Below are positions 13,661 to 20,898 of a stretch of DNA of 22,944 bases, piece after piece. The notes under the pieces were generated by a model, which was not told where the DNA came from, ran no database searches, and saw only the letters and a program-made list of their open reading frames with translations. Source of the stretch: Methanobacterium sp. (lineage in GTDB: Archaea > Methanobacteriota > Methanobacteria > Methanobacteriales > Methanobacteriaceae); contig NZ_JBCFBO010000005.1 of assembly GCF_038562635.1 (NCBI RefSeq), positions 1 to 22,944 on the forward strand, read 5' to 3'. Position 1 is the stretch's first letter. Each line of letters begins with the position of its first letter. The translations under genes and the position numbers were made by a program.

Positions 13661-14485
13661 TTATAGATTTAATATATTAGATATATTTTTATAAGCTATT
13701 TGGTTTATTTCATCTTGTGTAAAATCCATTTGATCTAAAATATCAAAATATTTTTGGTAGCTGAATTCCGGGAAGTCAGTTCCAAATATTAATCTCTCTA
13801 CCCCGAACTTTCTTAATATATTATTTGTAATTTTTATTCCATAAAGTTCTACTAACTCAACTATTGTAACAGAAATGTCTACCATATCAACTGCTCTAAT
13901 GGCATCCATGTACCTCATACCACCAAGGTGTGCTGTTATGAATTTTATGTCTGGAAAGATTTTTATCATTCTATTTATTTTATCAGGTGAACTCATATCG
14001 TAGAAACCTGGTCCCCATGGGTAAGAGTGATACATAACTGGTACATTTAATTCAGCTGCTTTTCTTAAGACTGGAATAAGCCTTAAATCGTCAGCTGGTA
14101 TATTTAAATTACTTGGATGTATTTTTAAACCTCTTAATCCTAAATCTTTTATCGCATGTTCTAACTCTTCAGCCCCCTCATACATCCCATAGGCATCTTT
14201 TATTATTAAATCTGCAAAGCCAAATAGTCTATCTGGAGCTTTACTTACAATGCTTGCTATAAATTCATTAGTTTTGTTCATGTCGTAAAATGTCTTTGAA
14301 TCGTTTATAGGTAATAACAGCGCTTTCTCTATATTAAATTGATCCATATTTCCTAATAAGATATTAACATTTGCTTTTGACCATGAAGCGGTTTCTCCAT
14401 AGTTTTTTATCAATTCCTGTCTTTTTTCTTCAGGTATAACATGAACATGAGCATCAAATTTTCTAACTATATTCCAATATCCCAT
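13661..14485 (-). CDS. amidohydrolase-family metal-dependent hydrolase
   Basis: The product is 274 aa from ATG 14485, which has GAGAGG nine bases upstream; an ATG eight codons earlier has no ribosome site. The TIM-barrel metal ligands stand in the usual order: DAHVHV (His13, His15), GLKIHP (about 120-124), YHSYP (His153), TAHLGG (His186) and IFGTDFP (Asp237). This is the Amidohydro_2 pattern, whose members act as hydrolases or decarboxylases on small organic substrates. There is no signal peptide, so it works in the cytoplasm. It is the only clear enzyme in the right part of the window. It is preceded by its own promoter, and the substrate cannot be told. Confidence 0.85.
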   Translation of the reverse strand: MGYWNIVRKFDAHVHVIPEEKRQELIKNYGETASWSKANVNILLGNMDQFNIEKALLLPINDSKTFYDMNKTNEFIASIVSKAPDRLFGFADLIIKDAYGMYEGAEELEHAIKDLGLRGLKIHPSNLNIPADDLRLIPVLRKAAELNVPVMYHSYPWGPGFYDMSSPDKINRMIKIFPDIKFITAHLGGMRYMDAIRAVDMVDISVTIVELVELYGIKITNNILRKFGVERLIFGTDFPEFSYQKYFDILDQMDFTQDEINQIAYKNISNILNL

Positions 14486-14535
14486 AATTACATTCCTCTC
14501 ACTTTTCATATTTTTTTCTTTATTAAGTTATACAA

Positions 14536-14564
14536 ATTATAATTTTCAACATAATGTGTTTACA
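14536..14564 (-). promoter_or_regulatory. promoter of the amidohydrolase gene
   Basis: On the minus strand TGTAAA (14564-14559) and a consensus TATAAT (14541-14536) are 17 bases apart and about 50 bases before the start codon. Confidence 0.6.
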
Positions 14565-14568
14565 GATA

Positions 14569-15030
14569 CTATTCCAAGTTAAATTCTGCAGCAAGCATAA
14601 AAAACGTGCTATATCCTGTTTTGCTGTTATATTCAGAGAATTCCTTTATAATTCGATATCGGCCTTTAGATAAAGTGCCGTATCTATCCGTCCAATTTAA
14701 ATCATTTATTACCGGTACATCCAGTGTATAGAAATAAATCTCGGCGGTGATAGAATACGATCCATCCTCTTTTAACCAGTACCACTTGCTGTCCCGCTCT
14801 ACTTGCAGTTTATAATCAGCAACATTGCCGCTACCAATTTCTTTATCTGTGGTATTAATTACCTCTATAGATATGCTTCCTGGATAACTGGTTCCCTCTA
14901 CCACGTTCATGGTAACACCATCAAAAGTATTAACTTCACCAACAAACTGTTCCCCGACTTTAATTTGATTAAAACAAGCAGTCAAGAAAGACATACAAAT
15001 CAGCAATAAGATTATTCACCTTCTAAGCAC
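14569..15030 (-). pseudogene. lipoprotein gene with a nonsense codon in the signal peptide
   Basis: The intact design would start with GTG at 15030, nine bases after AGGAG, and read LRR, then TGA at 15016-15018, then IILLLICMSFLTACFN. Without the TGA this is a perfect lipoprotein signal (basic start, hydrophobic core, lipobox LTAC). The mature part, about 130 aa, is beta-rich and ends with YGTLSKGRYRIIKEF. That resembles the bacterial Ig-like lipoprotein domains (Big_14 type) of Firmicutes. Restart at TTG 15006 would lack the charged start and any ribosome site. It is either a recent pseudogene or a base error. Confidence 0.65.
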
Positions 15031-15192
15031 AAATTAACACTCCTTTCTTTTATGTTTAGACTGAAGTCGGTATAGTAAGTTTCTAAAATTCCTATTTATC
15101 GATATGACATTATTTCCAATTGGTTTGAATCATTCGTAACATTTTAAAATTTCGATATATAAGTTTTGTAGGAAAATACTTATAATCATTCG

Positions 15193-15393
15193 TTAGTTAA
15201 AAGCATGTGTAGTTACTCCAGCTAAAATAATTAAAAGAGAAATGGCCGCAGTCAATAAGTTTTTTCTAGTAGCATTTTTATCTTTTATAATTTCAACAAG
15301 ACCATTAGAAAAAGAAAACACGAGTATAAATGGCCAAATAAACCAAGTCCAGTGATAGAAAACTCCAATTCCTTTCATAAGTCTAATTAGCAT
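15193..15393 (-). CDS. small membrane protein, 66 aa, two TM segments
   Basis: The ATG at 15393 follows GAGGGGTCAAA. The first helix is aromatic (GVFYHWTWFIWPFILVFSF), then comes a charged loop (EIIKDKNATRKN) and a second helix (LLTAAISLLIILAGV). Both ends would face the same side. It is followed upstream by copy 2 of the 81-aa gene, 44 bases away. Nothing identifies a function. The DNA from 15031 to 15192 is the leader of the broken lipoprotein gene. Confidence 0.65.
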   Translation of the reverse strand: MLIRLMKGIGVFYHWTWFIWPFILVFSFSNGLVEIIKDKNATRKNLLTAAISLLIILAGVTTHAFN

Positions 15394-15419
15394 TTTGACC
15401 CCTCATTGTTCTTTATCAA

Positions 15420-15743
15420 TATTTGAATCATACATATTAACTATTAAATAGTTTTTTAATTCTATCAGTACCAACTACCAGAACAATTCCATAAATAATT
15501 ACAGCTATAGTTATCCAGATTGCCAAGGAAATTGGGATATCGCTTGCATAGTCTATAGCTTGACTTTTCCATGAACCTTTTTGCATATCTAGACCCTGTA
15601 TAATTTTCAATCCGTATAATTGTAACGATAAAAGTAAACTCCCCAAAATAATTGCCAAACTACCAACTAATGACTTGTTCATATAAACCCTCCTTGTACA
15701 AACTAAAAATTGCTTTTTCCATATTTTATTACTTATGTGACGC
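15420..15743 (-). repeat. duplicated segment, copy 2
   Basis: This is the partner of 13110-13434. The match stops soon after ACTTATGTGACGC (15731-15743), and the following bases join the end of an unrelated gene stub (15763-15884), so the break removed the promoter. Confidence 0.75.
15437..15682 (-). CDS. two-TM membrane protein, 81 aa, copy 2 of a duplicated gene
   Basis: The true start is ATG 15682, after AGGAGGGTTTAT; the frame runs further upstream, but that stretch is the copied non-coding leader. It differs from copy 1 at residues 4 (Ser for Pro), 7 (Gly for Val), about 53 (Leu for Phe) and 81 (Ser for Ile). The helices and the polar loop are unchanged, so both copies seem to be under selection. 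The promoter and right half of the dyad found before copy 1 are missing here; upstream is a gene stub. It may be read through from there or be silent. Confidence 0.7.
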   Translation of the reverse strand: MNKSLVGSLAIILGSLLLSLQLYGLKIIQGLDMQKGSWKSQAIDYASDIPISLAIWITIAVIIYGIVLVVGTDRIKKLFNS

Positions 15744-15762
15744 AATATTTGAAAAATGCGTA

Positions 15763-15884
15763 TTACTTATTGCAAATTAAATCATAGTAAAATTTATCTA
15801 AAGTTCCTTCTGCTTGGTCGAGAATTATTATATCATATAACTTTGATAAATTAGACGTTCTGGATCTGTGTCAATATAAGGTTA
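15763..15884 (-). pseudogene. frameshifted C-terminal gene stub
   Basis: A minus-strand frame ends LYDIIILDQAEGTLDKFYYD and NK at TAA 15763-15765. Just upstream, in another frame, stands PYIDTDPERLIYQ. Two coding-like pieces in different frames suggest an old gene end with an indel. It sits exactly where the duplicated segment stops. The family is not recognised. I see no gene from 15885 to 15968. Confidence 0.35.
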
Positions 15885-15968
15885 ATTAATAAAATAAAAA
15901 TTATTATAACTTTAAGGATTGCTTTCAAATATTTACCTTATCAAATGCCTAGTAAAAGTTTTTCAACT

Positions 15969-16412
15969 TTATTTCTTAAAATGTTCACTTTTTTCGTAAT
16001 ATTTTATGTAAGCCAAAAGAAAAAGGACAGCTAATAAACTTGTTGCAGATAATCTAATGTAAGTAGAAGCAATATTGTCAATTTGTAATGTAGATTCAAT
16101 TATATTAAAAACAACAAGTAATCCAATCACTGTTGGAATTCTCATTTTATCTTCTTGTTTATTATAATTACTAAATTTTACATTTGCTAATTTTAAAATT
16201 AAAATATACCCTTTTATTAAAAATAAATATAAAGGATAAAGTAAAATAATATAAACTATAAAAATGATTATGTTATTAATGCCAAGCTTTTCACTTGTAA
16301 TATTAAATAAATTCAGCCCGCTCACTATCAAGAAATTTAATGAGAACCCCAATACTAATATTAAAATATAATTTGTTTTTTCTCGATTATCAGTTTTAAT
16401 ATGAACCACCAC
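15969..16412 (-). CDS. membrane protein, 147 aa, four TM segments
   Basis: The frame starts with GTG at 16412 and encodes basic N-terminal residues. Helices follow near 14-34 (YILILVLGFSLNFLIVSGL), 46-78, 93-108 (RIPTVIGLLVVFNII) and 117-136, with a basic loop (NVKFSNYNKQEDKMR) between the second and third and a charged tail. No strong ribosome site precedes the GTG, so the start is uncertain. It lies 65 bases after the 66-aa gene at 16478 and is probably co-transcribed. It has no recognised domain. Confidence 0.6.
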   Translation of the reverse strand: MVVHIKTDNREKTNYILILVLGFSLNFLIVSGLNLFNITSEKLGINNIIIFIVYIILLYPLYLFLIKGYILILKLANVKFSNYNKQEDKMRIPTVIGLLVVFNIIESTLQIDNIASTYIRLSATSLLAVLFLLAYIKYYEKSEHFKK

Positions 16413-16477
16413 ATATCTATTTTAACTTATTCGCTTAATTCTACTTATGCGTTTCAATATAAGAATATAGTGACATA

Positions 16478-16678
16478 TCATTGATTTCGATTTTTTCTTA
16501 ACTCTTTTAATATTGGTGATGTTGATATTCCTACAATTGCCGAAAGATAAAGAATAGAAAATATAATCGCATAATAGTAAGAAAACTCAACCTGCCCTCC
16601 ATCAAATATACTTGAGCTTATAACTGCCATTATAAAGCCTAATATGTATATGCATATTCCCAATACTAATGGATTCAT
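16478..16678 (-). CDS. small membrane protein, 66 aa, two TM segments
   Basis: AAAAGGAGAAATTTAG precedes the ATG at 16678. Helix 1 is about residues 3-23 and helix 2 about 33-53, joined by a short polar loop (FDGGQVEFSYY); the tail KELRKNRNQ is basic and cytoplasmic. Upstream, two GTCGTAA elements (16731-16737 and 16752-16758) resemble the GTAAA repeats before the 53-aa gene. Function is unknown. Confidence 0.65.
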   Translation of the reverse strand: MNPLVLGICIYILGFIMAVISSSIFDGGQVEFSYYYAIIFSILYLSAIVGISTSPILKELRKNRNQ

Positions 16679-16822
16679 CTAAATTTCTCCTTTTAAGTTA
16701 ATTGTTCACCAAATAAAATTAATTGCTATAGTCGTAAAACATTAAAATTGTGTCGTAATATTTAAATAATGTCTATTTAGCTAAGCATTTAAATAAACGT
16801 TAAGTGTCAACAGCCCCTATCA

Positions 16823-17206
16823 TCACTGACCTCTGTCAAGAACTTTAATATATAAACCATTAATAAATAAAATACTAATAGTAGATAATACAGCTATAAT
16901 AAGAGCAGCTATTCGATACATTGAATCTGGAATAAAATTATTAAAAAGAAATACAATTATTGTTATAGGAATGCCGATTCGATACCACTTTGTTGTTGAT
17001 ATTTTCAATATATCTCCATCTTTAACTTCTATTTCATTGCTCTTAGTTCCAAATTGAGTGGCTTTTATATAAGCTTTATCATTGAGAAGCTCAACTTCAA
17101 CCTGTTGATTTACCTTTACACTTGCAACCTTTTCTCCATTCAATTTTATTTGAACTTTTGTTAAACTTCCAATCCATCCGGTGCTACGTTTTATTATAAT
17201 TGACAT
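16823..17206 (-). CDS. membrane-anchored protein with N-terminal beta domain, 127 aa
   Basis: AAGGAGGTAGAC precedes the ATG at 17206; the frame opens ten codons earlier without a ribosome site. The first 75 residues form short strands (VQIKLNGEKVASVKVNQQVE, then IEVKDGDILKIST) like a small PEGA-type sandwich that would lie in the cytoplasm. Two close TM helices follow near 80-118 (IGIPITIIVFLFNNF and ALIIAVLSTISILFI). No signal peptide is present. The plan recalls small regulatory membrane proteins, but I recognise no named family. The 256 bases upstream (17207-17462) hold a CATGTAG/CTACATG dyad (17397-17424) and nothing else I can name. Confidence 0.65.
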   Translation of the reverse strand: MSIIIKRSTGWIGSLTKVQIKLNGEKVASVKVNQQVEVELLNDKAYIKATQFGTKSNEIEVKDGDILKISTTKWYRIGIPITIIVFLFNNFIPDSMYRIAALIIAVLSTISILFINGLYIKVLDRGQ

Positions 17207-17462
17207 GTCTACCTCCTTACTTTTGTTTAAATACATATCTATTAGTAAACATAGGTTAATTACACATAATCCTAATCATGCGAACTTCAATTATTGTTAA
17301 CTGTTAAAATTTGTAACCTATATTTTAGCTCTAATTATTCCATATTATATTAGACTGCTTTCAAAATAATTTGTTCAATATTTTGAGATTGTTTTTCATG
17401 TAGCAACAAGACTTGCACTACATGACTATTGAAGTTTTTTCAGACCCACTTTCTCAATTTCG

Positions 17463-17994
17463 TCAGTCTATCATGCCGCTTATAAGCATCCTGTTAATTT
17501 TAATTGCATCCTCACGATTATTGCATGGTGCTGCAATTCTTTGTGTAGAACTTCTTCCAGATTCCAATGGCACAATAGTAATCATAGAAAACTTTTTGTC
17601 CATACAAATATGCCACCAAACCGTGTTGCTGTCAAAATGTTTTAAGAGAGAATCCGGATGAAAACTCCATCCTTTGCCTTCTTCAAAATCATCTAAATGC
17701 AAATTATTGGTATCCCGTAAATAACTGAATAATAATGGTTTTGTGATTTCTATATTTGAATTATCTATAGAAATATTGCCTACAAAAGCTTCTGGCCTTA
17801 ACCATGTATCCTTGCTTATCATACCACTTATTACAACCTTAACAGATTCAGTCAATTCAGGATTATCATTATCGAAGTATATTCCTTCATATTCATAATT
17901 AATTTCTGTTGGAGCATAAATGGTTGATTGAATAAATATGGTTCCGAAAAATATAACTATAATACATGATTAAAATTATTATTGTTTTAAACAT
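17463..17994 (-). pseudogene. secreted protein gene with a frameshift in the signal peptide
   Basis: ATG at 17994, preceded by AAGGG, opens MFKTIIILI, the start of a signal peptide, but this frame soon runs into unrelated residues and a stop. A shift of one base near 17970 moves to IVIFFGTIFIQSTIYA, the missing hydrophobic core and a cleavage-like site. It then continues through YEYEGIYFDND into a frame open to 17463 (mature part about 155 aa, with WLRPEAFVGNISIDNSN and VWWHICMDKKFSM). The protein would be exported and beta-rich, not recognised by family. It is a natural indel or a base-calling slip. No start with a ribosome site lies within the downstream frame. Confidence 0.6.
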
Positions 17995-18073
17995 ATCCCC
18001 ATTCCCTTCACTAGACTACTTTACTCATTTAAAAAGTGCCTATTATTGCAGCGTTTTGCTTTCTTCCCTTCTT

Positions 18074-18673
18074 CTATTGTATATTATCCTGTAAATTATC
18101 ATAAAATGTTATTGTTACAACATATGAATTATCATACTGCTCAAATAGATTAGGATTCTTCATGAAATCCTCAATTTGATTTGTTTCTATGGGCTTTATA
18201 TTTTTAGATTTTAGAATTACAGCCAGGGGAGTAGGCTCGCCGATTATAATTTCATGAGTTCTGTTTAAATACAAAATTCTTTCGGAAAGAGCATCAGAAT
18301 ACAATTGTTTTTGAATTGAAGATAAACTGAATTCCGATTCAACTGCAATTCTTATTTGATCCGTTTTATCTGATATTGCAATTCTTCCTTTTAAAGATTC
18401 TGAATCATTGCTAAAACTTAAGAGCGTTTCCGTCTTTGGATTAACTGCATTAGAATAATCTGTAAATCTAATATACGCACCTCTTATATTTCCGCTAATT
18501 GAGTAATTAAATAGGTTAGGGTTCATATCGCTAAACAAACTAATCATGCTTCTTTCTTTTTCAGTTAACTTCTCAGGCGAAACATACATTTCATCACCGC
18601 CTATATTTACTTTTGAGCTGCAGCTAGTAAAAATGAGAACAACAACTAGCAAAAACAAAAATTTTATTTTCAT
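18074..18673 (-). CDS. lipoprotein, 199 aa
   Basis: AGGAGGGATT precedes the ATG at 18673; the frame is open 12 codons further without a ribosome site. The N-terminus MKIKFLFLLVVVLIFTSCSS is a lipoprotein signal with lipobox FTSC, so the protein is tethered at Cys18 outside the membrane. The mature part has an acidic first helix (SPEKLTEKERSMISLFSD), strands (YSISGNIRGAYIRFTDY), a second helix and a closing strand (SYVVTITFYDNLQDN). No domain is recognised. It lies 41 bases after the 42-aa membrane protein gene and close to the sigma/anti-sigma pair, suggesting an envelope-related role. Confidence 0.75.
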   Translation of the reverse strand: MKIKFLFLLVVVLIFTSCSSKVNIGGDEMYVSPEKLTEKERSMISLFSDMNPNLFNYSISGNIRGAYIRFTDYSNAVNPKTETLLSFSNDSESLKGRIAISDKTDQIRIAVESEFSLSSIQKQLYSDALSERILYLNRTHEIIIGEPTPLAVILKSKNIKPIETNQIEDFMKNPNLFEQYDNSYVVTITFYDNLQDNIQ

Positions 18674-18714
18674 AATCCCTCCTGCTATGGATCTAATTCC
18701 TATCAACATATTAT

Positions 18715-18843
18715 TTAGCTATTTTTATTTATATAAATCTTTAATGCTTTTATATGCAATATTAAAGCATATACCCCAAGGCATACTAAAAAAGCAATAA
18801 TAATAAATTGCATAATAGGTAGCAAGTTTATTAATGAATTCAT
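18715..18843 (-). CDS. small membrane protein, 42 aa
   Basis: AAAGGAGAAGGATTAT precedes the ATG at 18843; the longer frame to 18918 is not needed and has no ribosome site. One long helix (LLPIMQFIIIAFLVCLGVYA) leads to LILHIKALKIYINKNS. The tail matches that of the 40-aa protein at 12662-12784. The gene sits 111 bases after the anti-sigma-like gene and before the lipoprotein gene, probably in one transcript. Tiny membrane proteins of this type may tune partner proteins; function is unknown. Confidence 0.65.
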   Translation of the reverse strand: MNSLINLLPIMQFIIIAFLVCLGVYALILHIKALKIYINKNS

Positions 18844-18954
18844 ATAATCCTTCTCCTTTTTCAAATAATATGCAAACCTTTTGCCCTGGTCTTTACTGTA
18901 ACCAGCAAAATATAACAACTATATTTTCCTTAGAAAGAATCGGTACATATTACA

Positions 18955-19665
18955 CTATAAATCAATTGATTTAGCTATTCTTATAAATTCTTCATTAGTC
19001 AATTTATCGTCATTGCTGCTAATTACAATTGAATTTTCATAGAATTTAAATACCAAAATTAATGTCCCTGGCTTTCTAAAAATATATCCATTTTGATTAT
19101 TGATTGTAATATCATATCTTTCACAGTTTTCTGTATCTACATTGAAAACTGTTTCGCTATCATAAAGTGTGATGGCAATCATATTGTTTTCTTGATTGTA
19201 GTAAGTTAGAGCATATGAACTCGCTGATTTAAATTCATCATTTTCTAAATATCCTACGGGTATGTAACCTACTTTAAAAACCATAAAAGGTTTTTCTTCT
19301 TTAGGCATAAATGAAGCATGTGTATCAAAATTTTCTATATAATAATTTAATACCTTTACCCTAAACGCATCTACTGTAGTAAAAGATATAACAAAGCCAG
19401 ATGATATTACAAAAATAATTACAGCTGCCTTAATTAATGTTTTTTTAACATTGTTGTAATTTTTGACATTTTGCTCTTTATTAGACTTGTCATTAATAAT
19501 TGCTGAAATACGTTTATCTAAGTCATCTTGTAGTGGATTAACTATAGTTTCATCATTTTGCAGCTCATCAAATAATAAACTATCCTTCTCAACTAAAGAA
19601 GTTGCAATCTTCCTTAGAAGAAAATCTTCATTAAGTTCATTGTTTATGTAATTATTATTTTTCAT
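18955..19665 (-). CDS. probable anti-sigma factor, DUF4367-type, one TM
   Basis: The ATG at 19665 overlaps the end of the sigma gene by 11 bases, giving 236 aa. The N-terminal 80 residues are cytoplasmic and acidic/helical (DFLLRKIATSLVEKDSLLFDELQND), the expected sigma-binding part. A TM helix is near 82-101 (LIKAAVIIFVISSGFVISF). The outer domain has the DUF4367 look: KVGYIPVGYLENDEF, then a strand pair with NMIAITLYDS, GYIFRKPGTLILVFKFYENS, and the final FIRIAKSIDL. Such proteins hold an ECF sigma factor inactive until an envelope signal releases it. Partner and placement make this assignment good; the signal is unknown. Confidence 0.8.
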   Translation of the reverse strand: MKNNNYINNELNEDFLLRKIATSLVEKDSLLFDELQNDETIVNPLQDDLDKRISAIINDKSNKEQNVKNYNNVKKTLIKAAVIIFVISSGFVISFTTVDAFRVKVLNYYIENFDTHASFMPKEEKPFMVFKVGYIPVGYLENDEFKSASSYALTYYNQENNMIAITLYDSETVFNVDTENCERYDITINNQNGYIFRKPGTLILVFKFYENSIVISSNDDKLTNEEFIRIAKSIDL

Positions 19666-20191
19666 AGATTTCACCACCTTGTAACCTTTCTTTCAACATA
19701 TCAATGGCTCGCTTTTTATACATTCTGATGCTATTTGCACTGATGTCTAATAGCTCTGCAATTTCCTCATAACTTAATTCCTCATATACATACCTGAATT
19801 TTATGATGGATTTATACGGCTCTGGCATATAATCCAGGGTTTCTTCTACTATTGAGTATTTATCTTGAAAAAAATCATTATTTCTGCTGTCTGCTATAAC
19901 TTCTTGTATATCATCGTAATTTATATGTTCTTTTTCCTTACTTTTGTAATTTATATACGAATTTTTAACTATACTTAACAGGTATGATTTAATCTTGTAT
20001 TTTCTAATCTTTTTAATTAAATCTAATTTTTCTATGATTTTTACAAAAGCAATAGATACAACATCATTTGAAATTTCATAGTCATTTGAAAGCTTATATG
20101 CATATTTCCACATGGTCTTGCCATAAGTATTATACAGATCTGTTACCAGTTCTACACCAATACCTTCTGATTCTGATTTTTTATAAAACAT
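19655..20191 (-). CDS. RNA polymerase ECF-type sigma factor
   Basis: The product is 178 aa; the ATG at 20191 follows AAGGGGTAGCGGGGA. Region 2 is about residues 18-85: DLYNTYGKTMWKYAYKLSND with the DVVSIAFVKIIEKL core-binding helix. A linker with acidic stretch follows, and region 4 is about 120-170: EPYKSIIKFRYVYEELSYEE, then IAELLDISANSIRMYKKRAI, the -35-reading helix-turn-helix. It would direct polymerase to a small regulon, often including its own operon. The anti-sigma gene overlaps its 3' end. The envelope and lipoprotein genes nearby are likely targets, but I cannot match a promoter with confidence. Confidence 0.9.
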   Translation of the reverse strand: MFYKKSESEGIGVELVTDLYNTYGKTMWKYAYKLSNDYEISNDVVSIAFVKIIEKLDLIKKIRKYKIKSYLLSIVKNSYINYKSKEKEHINYDDIQEVIADSRNNDFFQDKYSIVEETLDYMPEPYKSIIKFRYVYEELSYEEIAELLDISANSIRMYKKRAIDMLKERLQGGEIYEK

Positions 20192-20373
20192 TCCCCGCTA
20201 CCCCTTCAACGTAAATTAAATTATTACCTAATTATATCATGTAAACGTTAGCAATTGAATTATTATTTATCCCTATACTATATAGACAATTTTACTGAGT
20301 CATTTTGTAACATTATTTCAAAAAGTTCTTACAATTTTTTTAAAACAATTTATTTAGCCACAAAATTAAAATA

Positions 20374-20397
20374 ATGAGTAGAATAAATACTACTCAT
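20374..20397 (-). terminator. intrinsic terminator
   Basis: ATGAGTAG (20374-20381) and CTACTCAT (20390-20397) form a perfect 8-bp stem, with TATTTTAATTTT after it on the minus strand. It would stop minus-strand transcripts that pass the 20899-21495 gene and run antisense through the 20520-20897 gene. Confidence 0.5.
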
Positions 20398-20456
20398 CAT
20401 TTCAAGCCTTAACCATAAGCTACTTTGAATTTCCATTATGTAAAAAACAATGTGAA

Positions 20457-20485
20457 TTTACATTCTCGCCCGAATACTTTATAAT
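20457..20485 (+). promoter_or_regulatory. promoter of the 20520-20897 gene
   Basis: TTTACA (20457-20462) and consensus TATAAT (20480-20485) are 17 bases apart. The leader is about 30 bases. Confidence 0.7.
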
Positions 20486-20519
20486 AACTTAATATAAAAC
20501 AACTTGGAAGAAATAATAT

Positions 20520-20897
20520 ATGAAAATACTACTTAAAATCATAATTTTTTTAATAACAATTACATATTTTTTCATCTCAAACAAAACAATATATGTTTCA
20601 ACTTTAAAATATTACAGCTTATTTAGATATATCTCTGATGACAGCGAATCTTTAATAAGTTTAAACAGATATTTTATAAATTATAGGATTATAATTAGGT
20701 ATCTTAGAATTCACCTAGTTGCAAGCTCTATATTATTAACGTTCAATTTCATAAATGAGATATCTCCAATAGTTCATATTATTAAAATTTCTATAGCACT
20801 TGTTGTAATATTAATAATATGTGACCTTTTATCGTTTGAAGCGAGATTAGAGGCCTTAGAAGATAAAATATACAAGACATACTATCGCATTAAATAA
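20520..20897 (+). CDS. membrane protein, 125 aa, three TM segments
   Basis: The ATG at 20520 follows a weak GGAAG. Helix 1 is at the N-terminus (LLKIIIFLITITYFFIS), helix 2 near 61-80 (YLRIHLVASSILLTF) and helix 3 near 88-104 (IKISIALVVILIICDLL). A charged tail with EARLEALEDKIYK follows, possibly a short coiled coil. It is the only plus-strand gene in the right part and meets the minus-strand gene 20899-21495 tail to tail with one base between stops. Function is unknown. Confidence 0.65.
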   Translation: MKILLKIIIFLITITYFFISNKTIYVSTLKYYSLFRYISDDSESLISLNRYFINYRIIIRYLRIHLVASSILLTFNFINEISPIVHIIKISIALVVILIICDLLSFEARLEALEDKIYKTYYRIK

Positions 20898-20898
20898 T

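Larger units (their letters stand above)
20192..20519. promoter_or_regulatory. divergent intergenic region between sigma gene and 20520 gene
   Basis: It carries the plus-strand promoter and the minus-strand terminator listed separately. On the minus strand TGTTAC (20310-20305) lies 19 bases before GTCTAT (20285-20280). That weakly resembles an ECF promoter, with slightly long spacing, and may serve sigma autoregulation. Confidence 0.25.
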
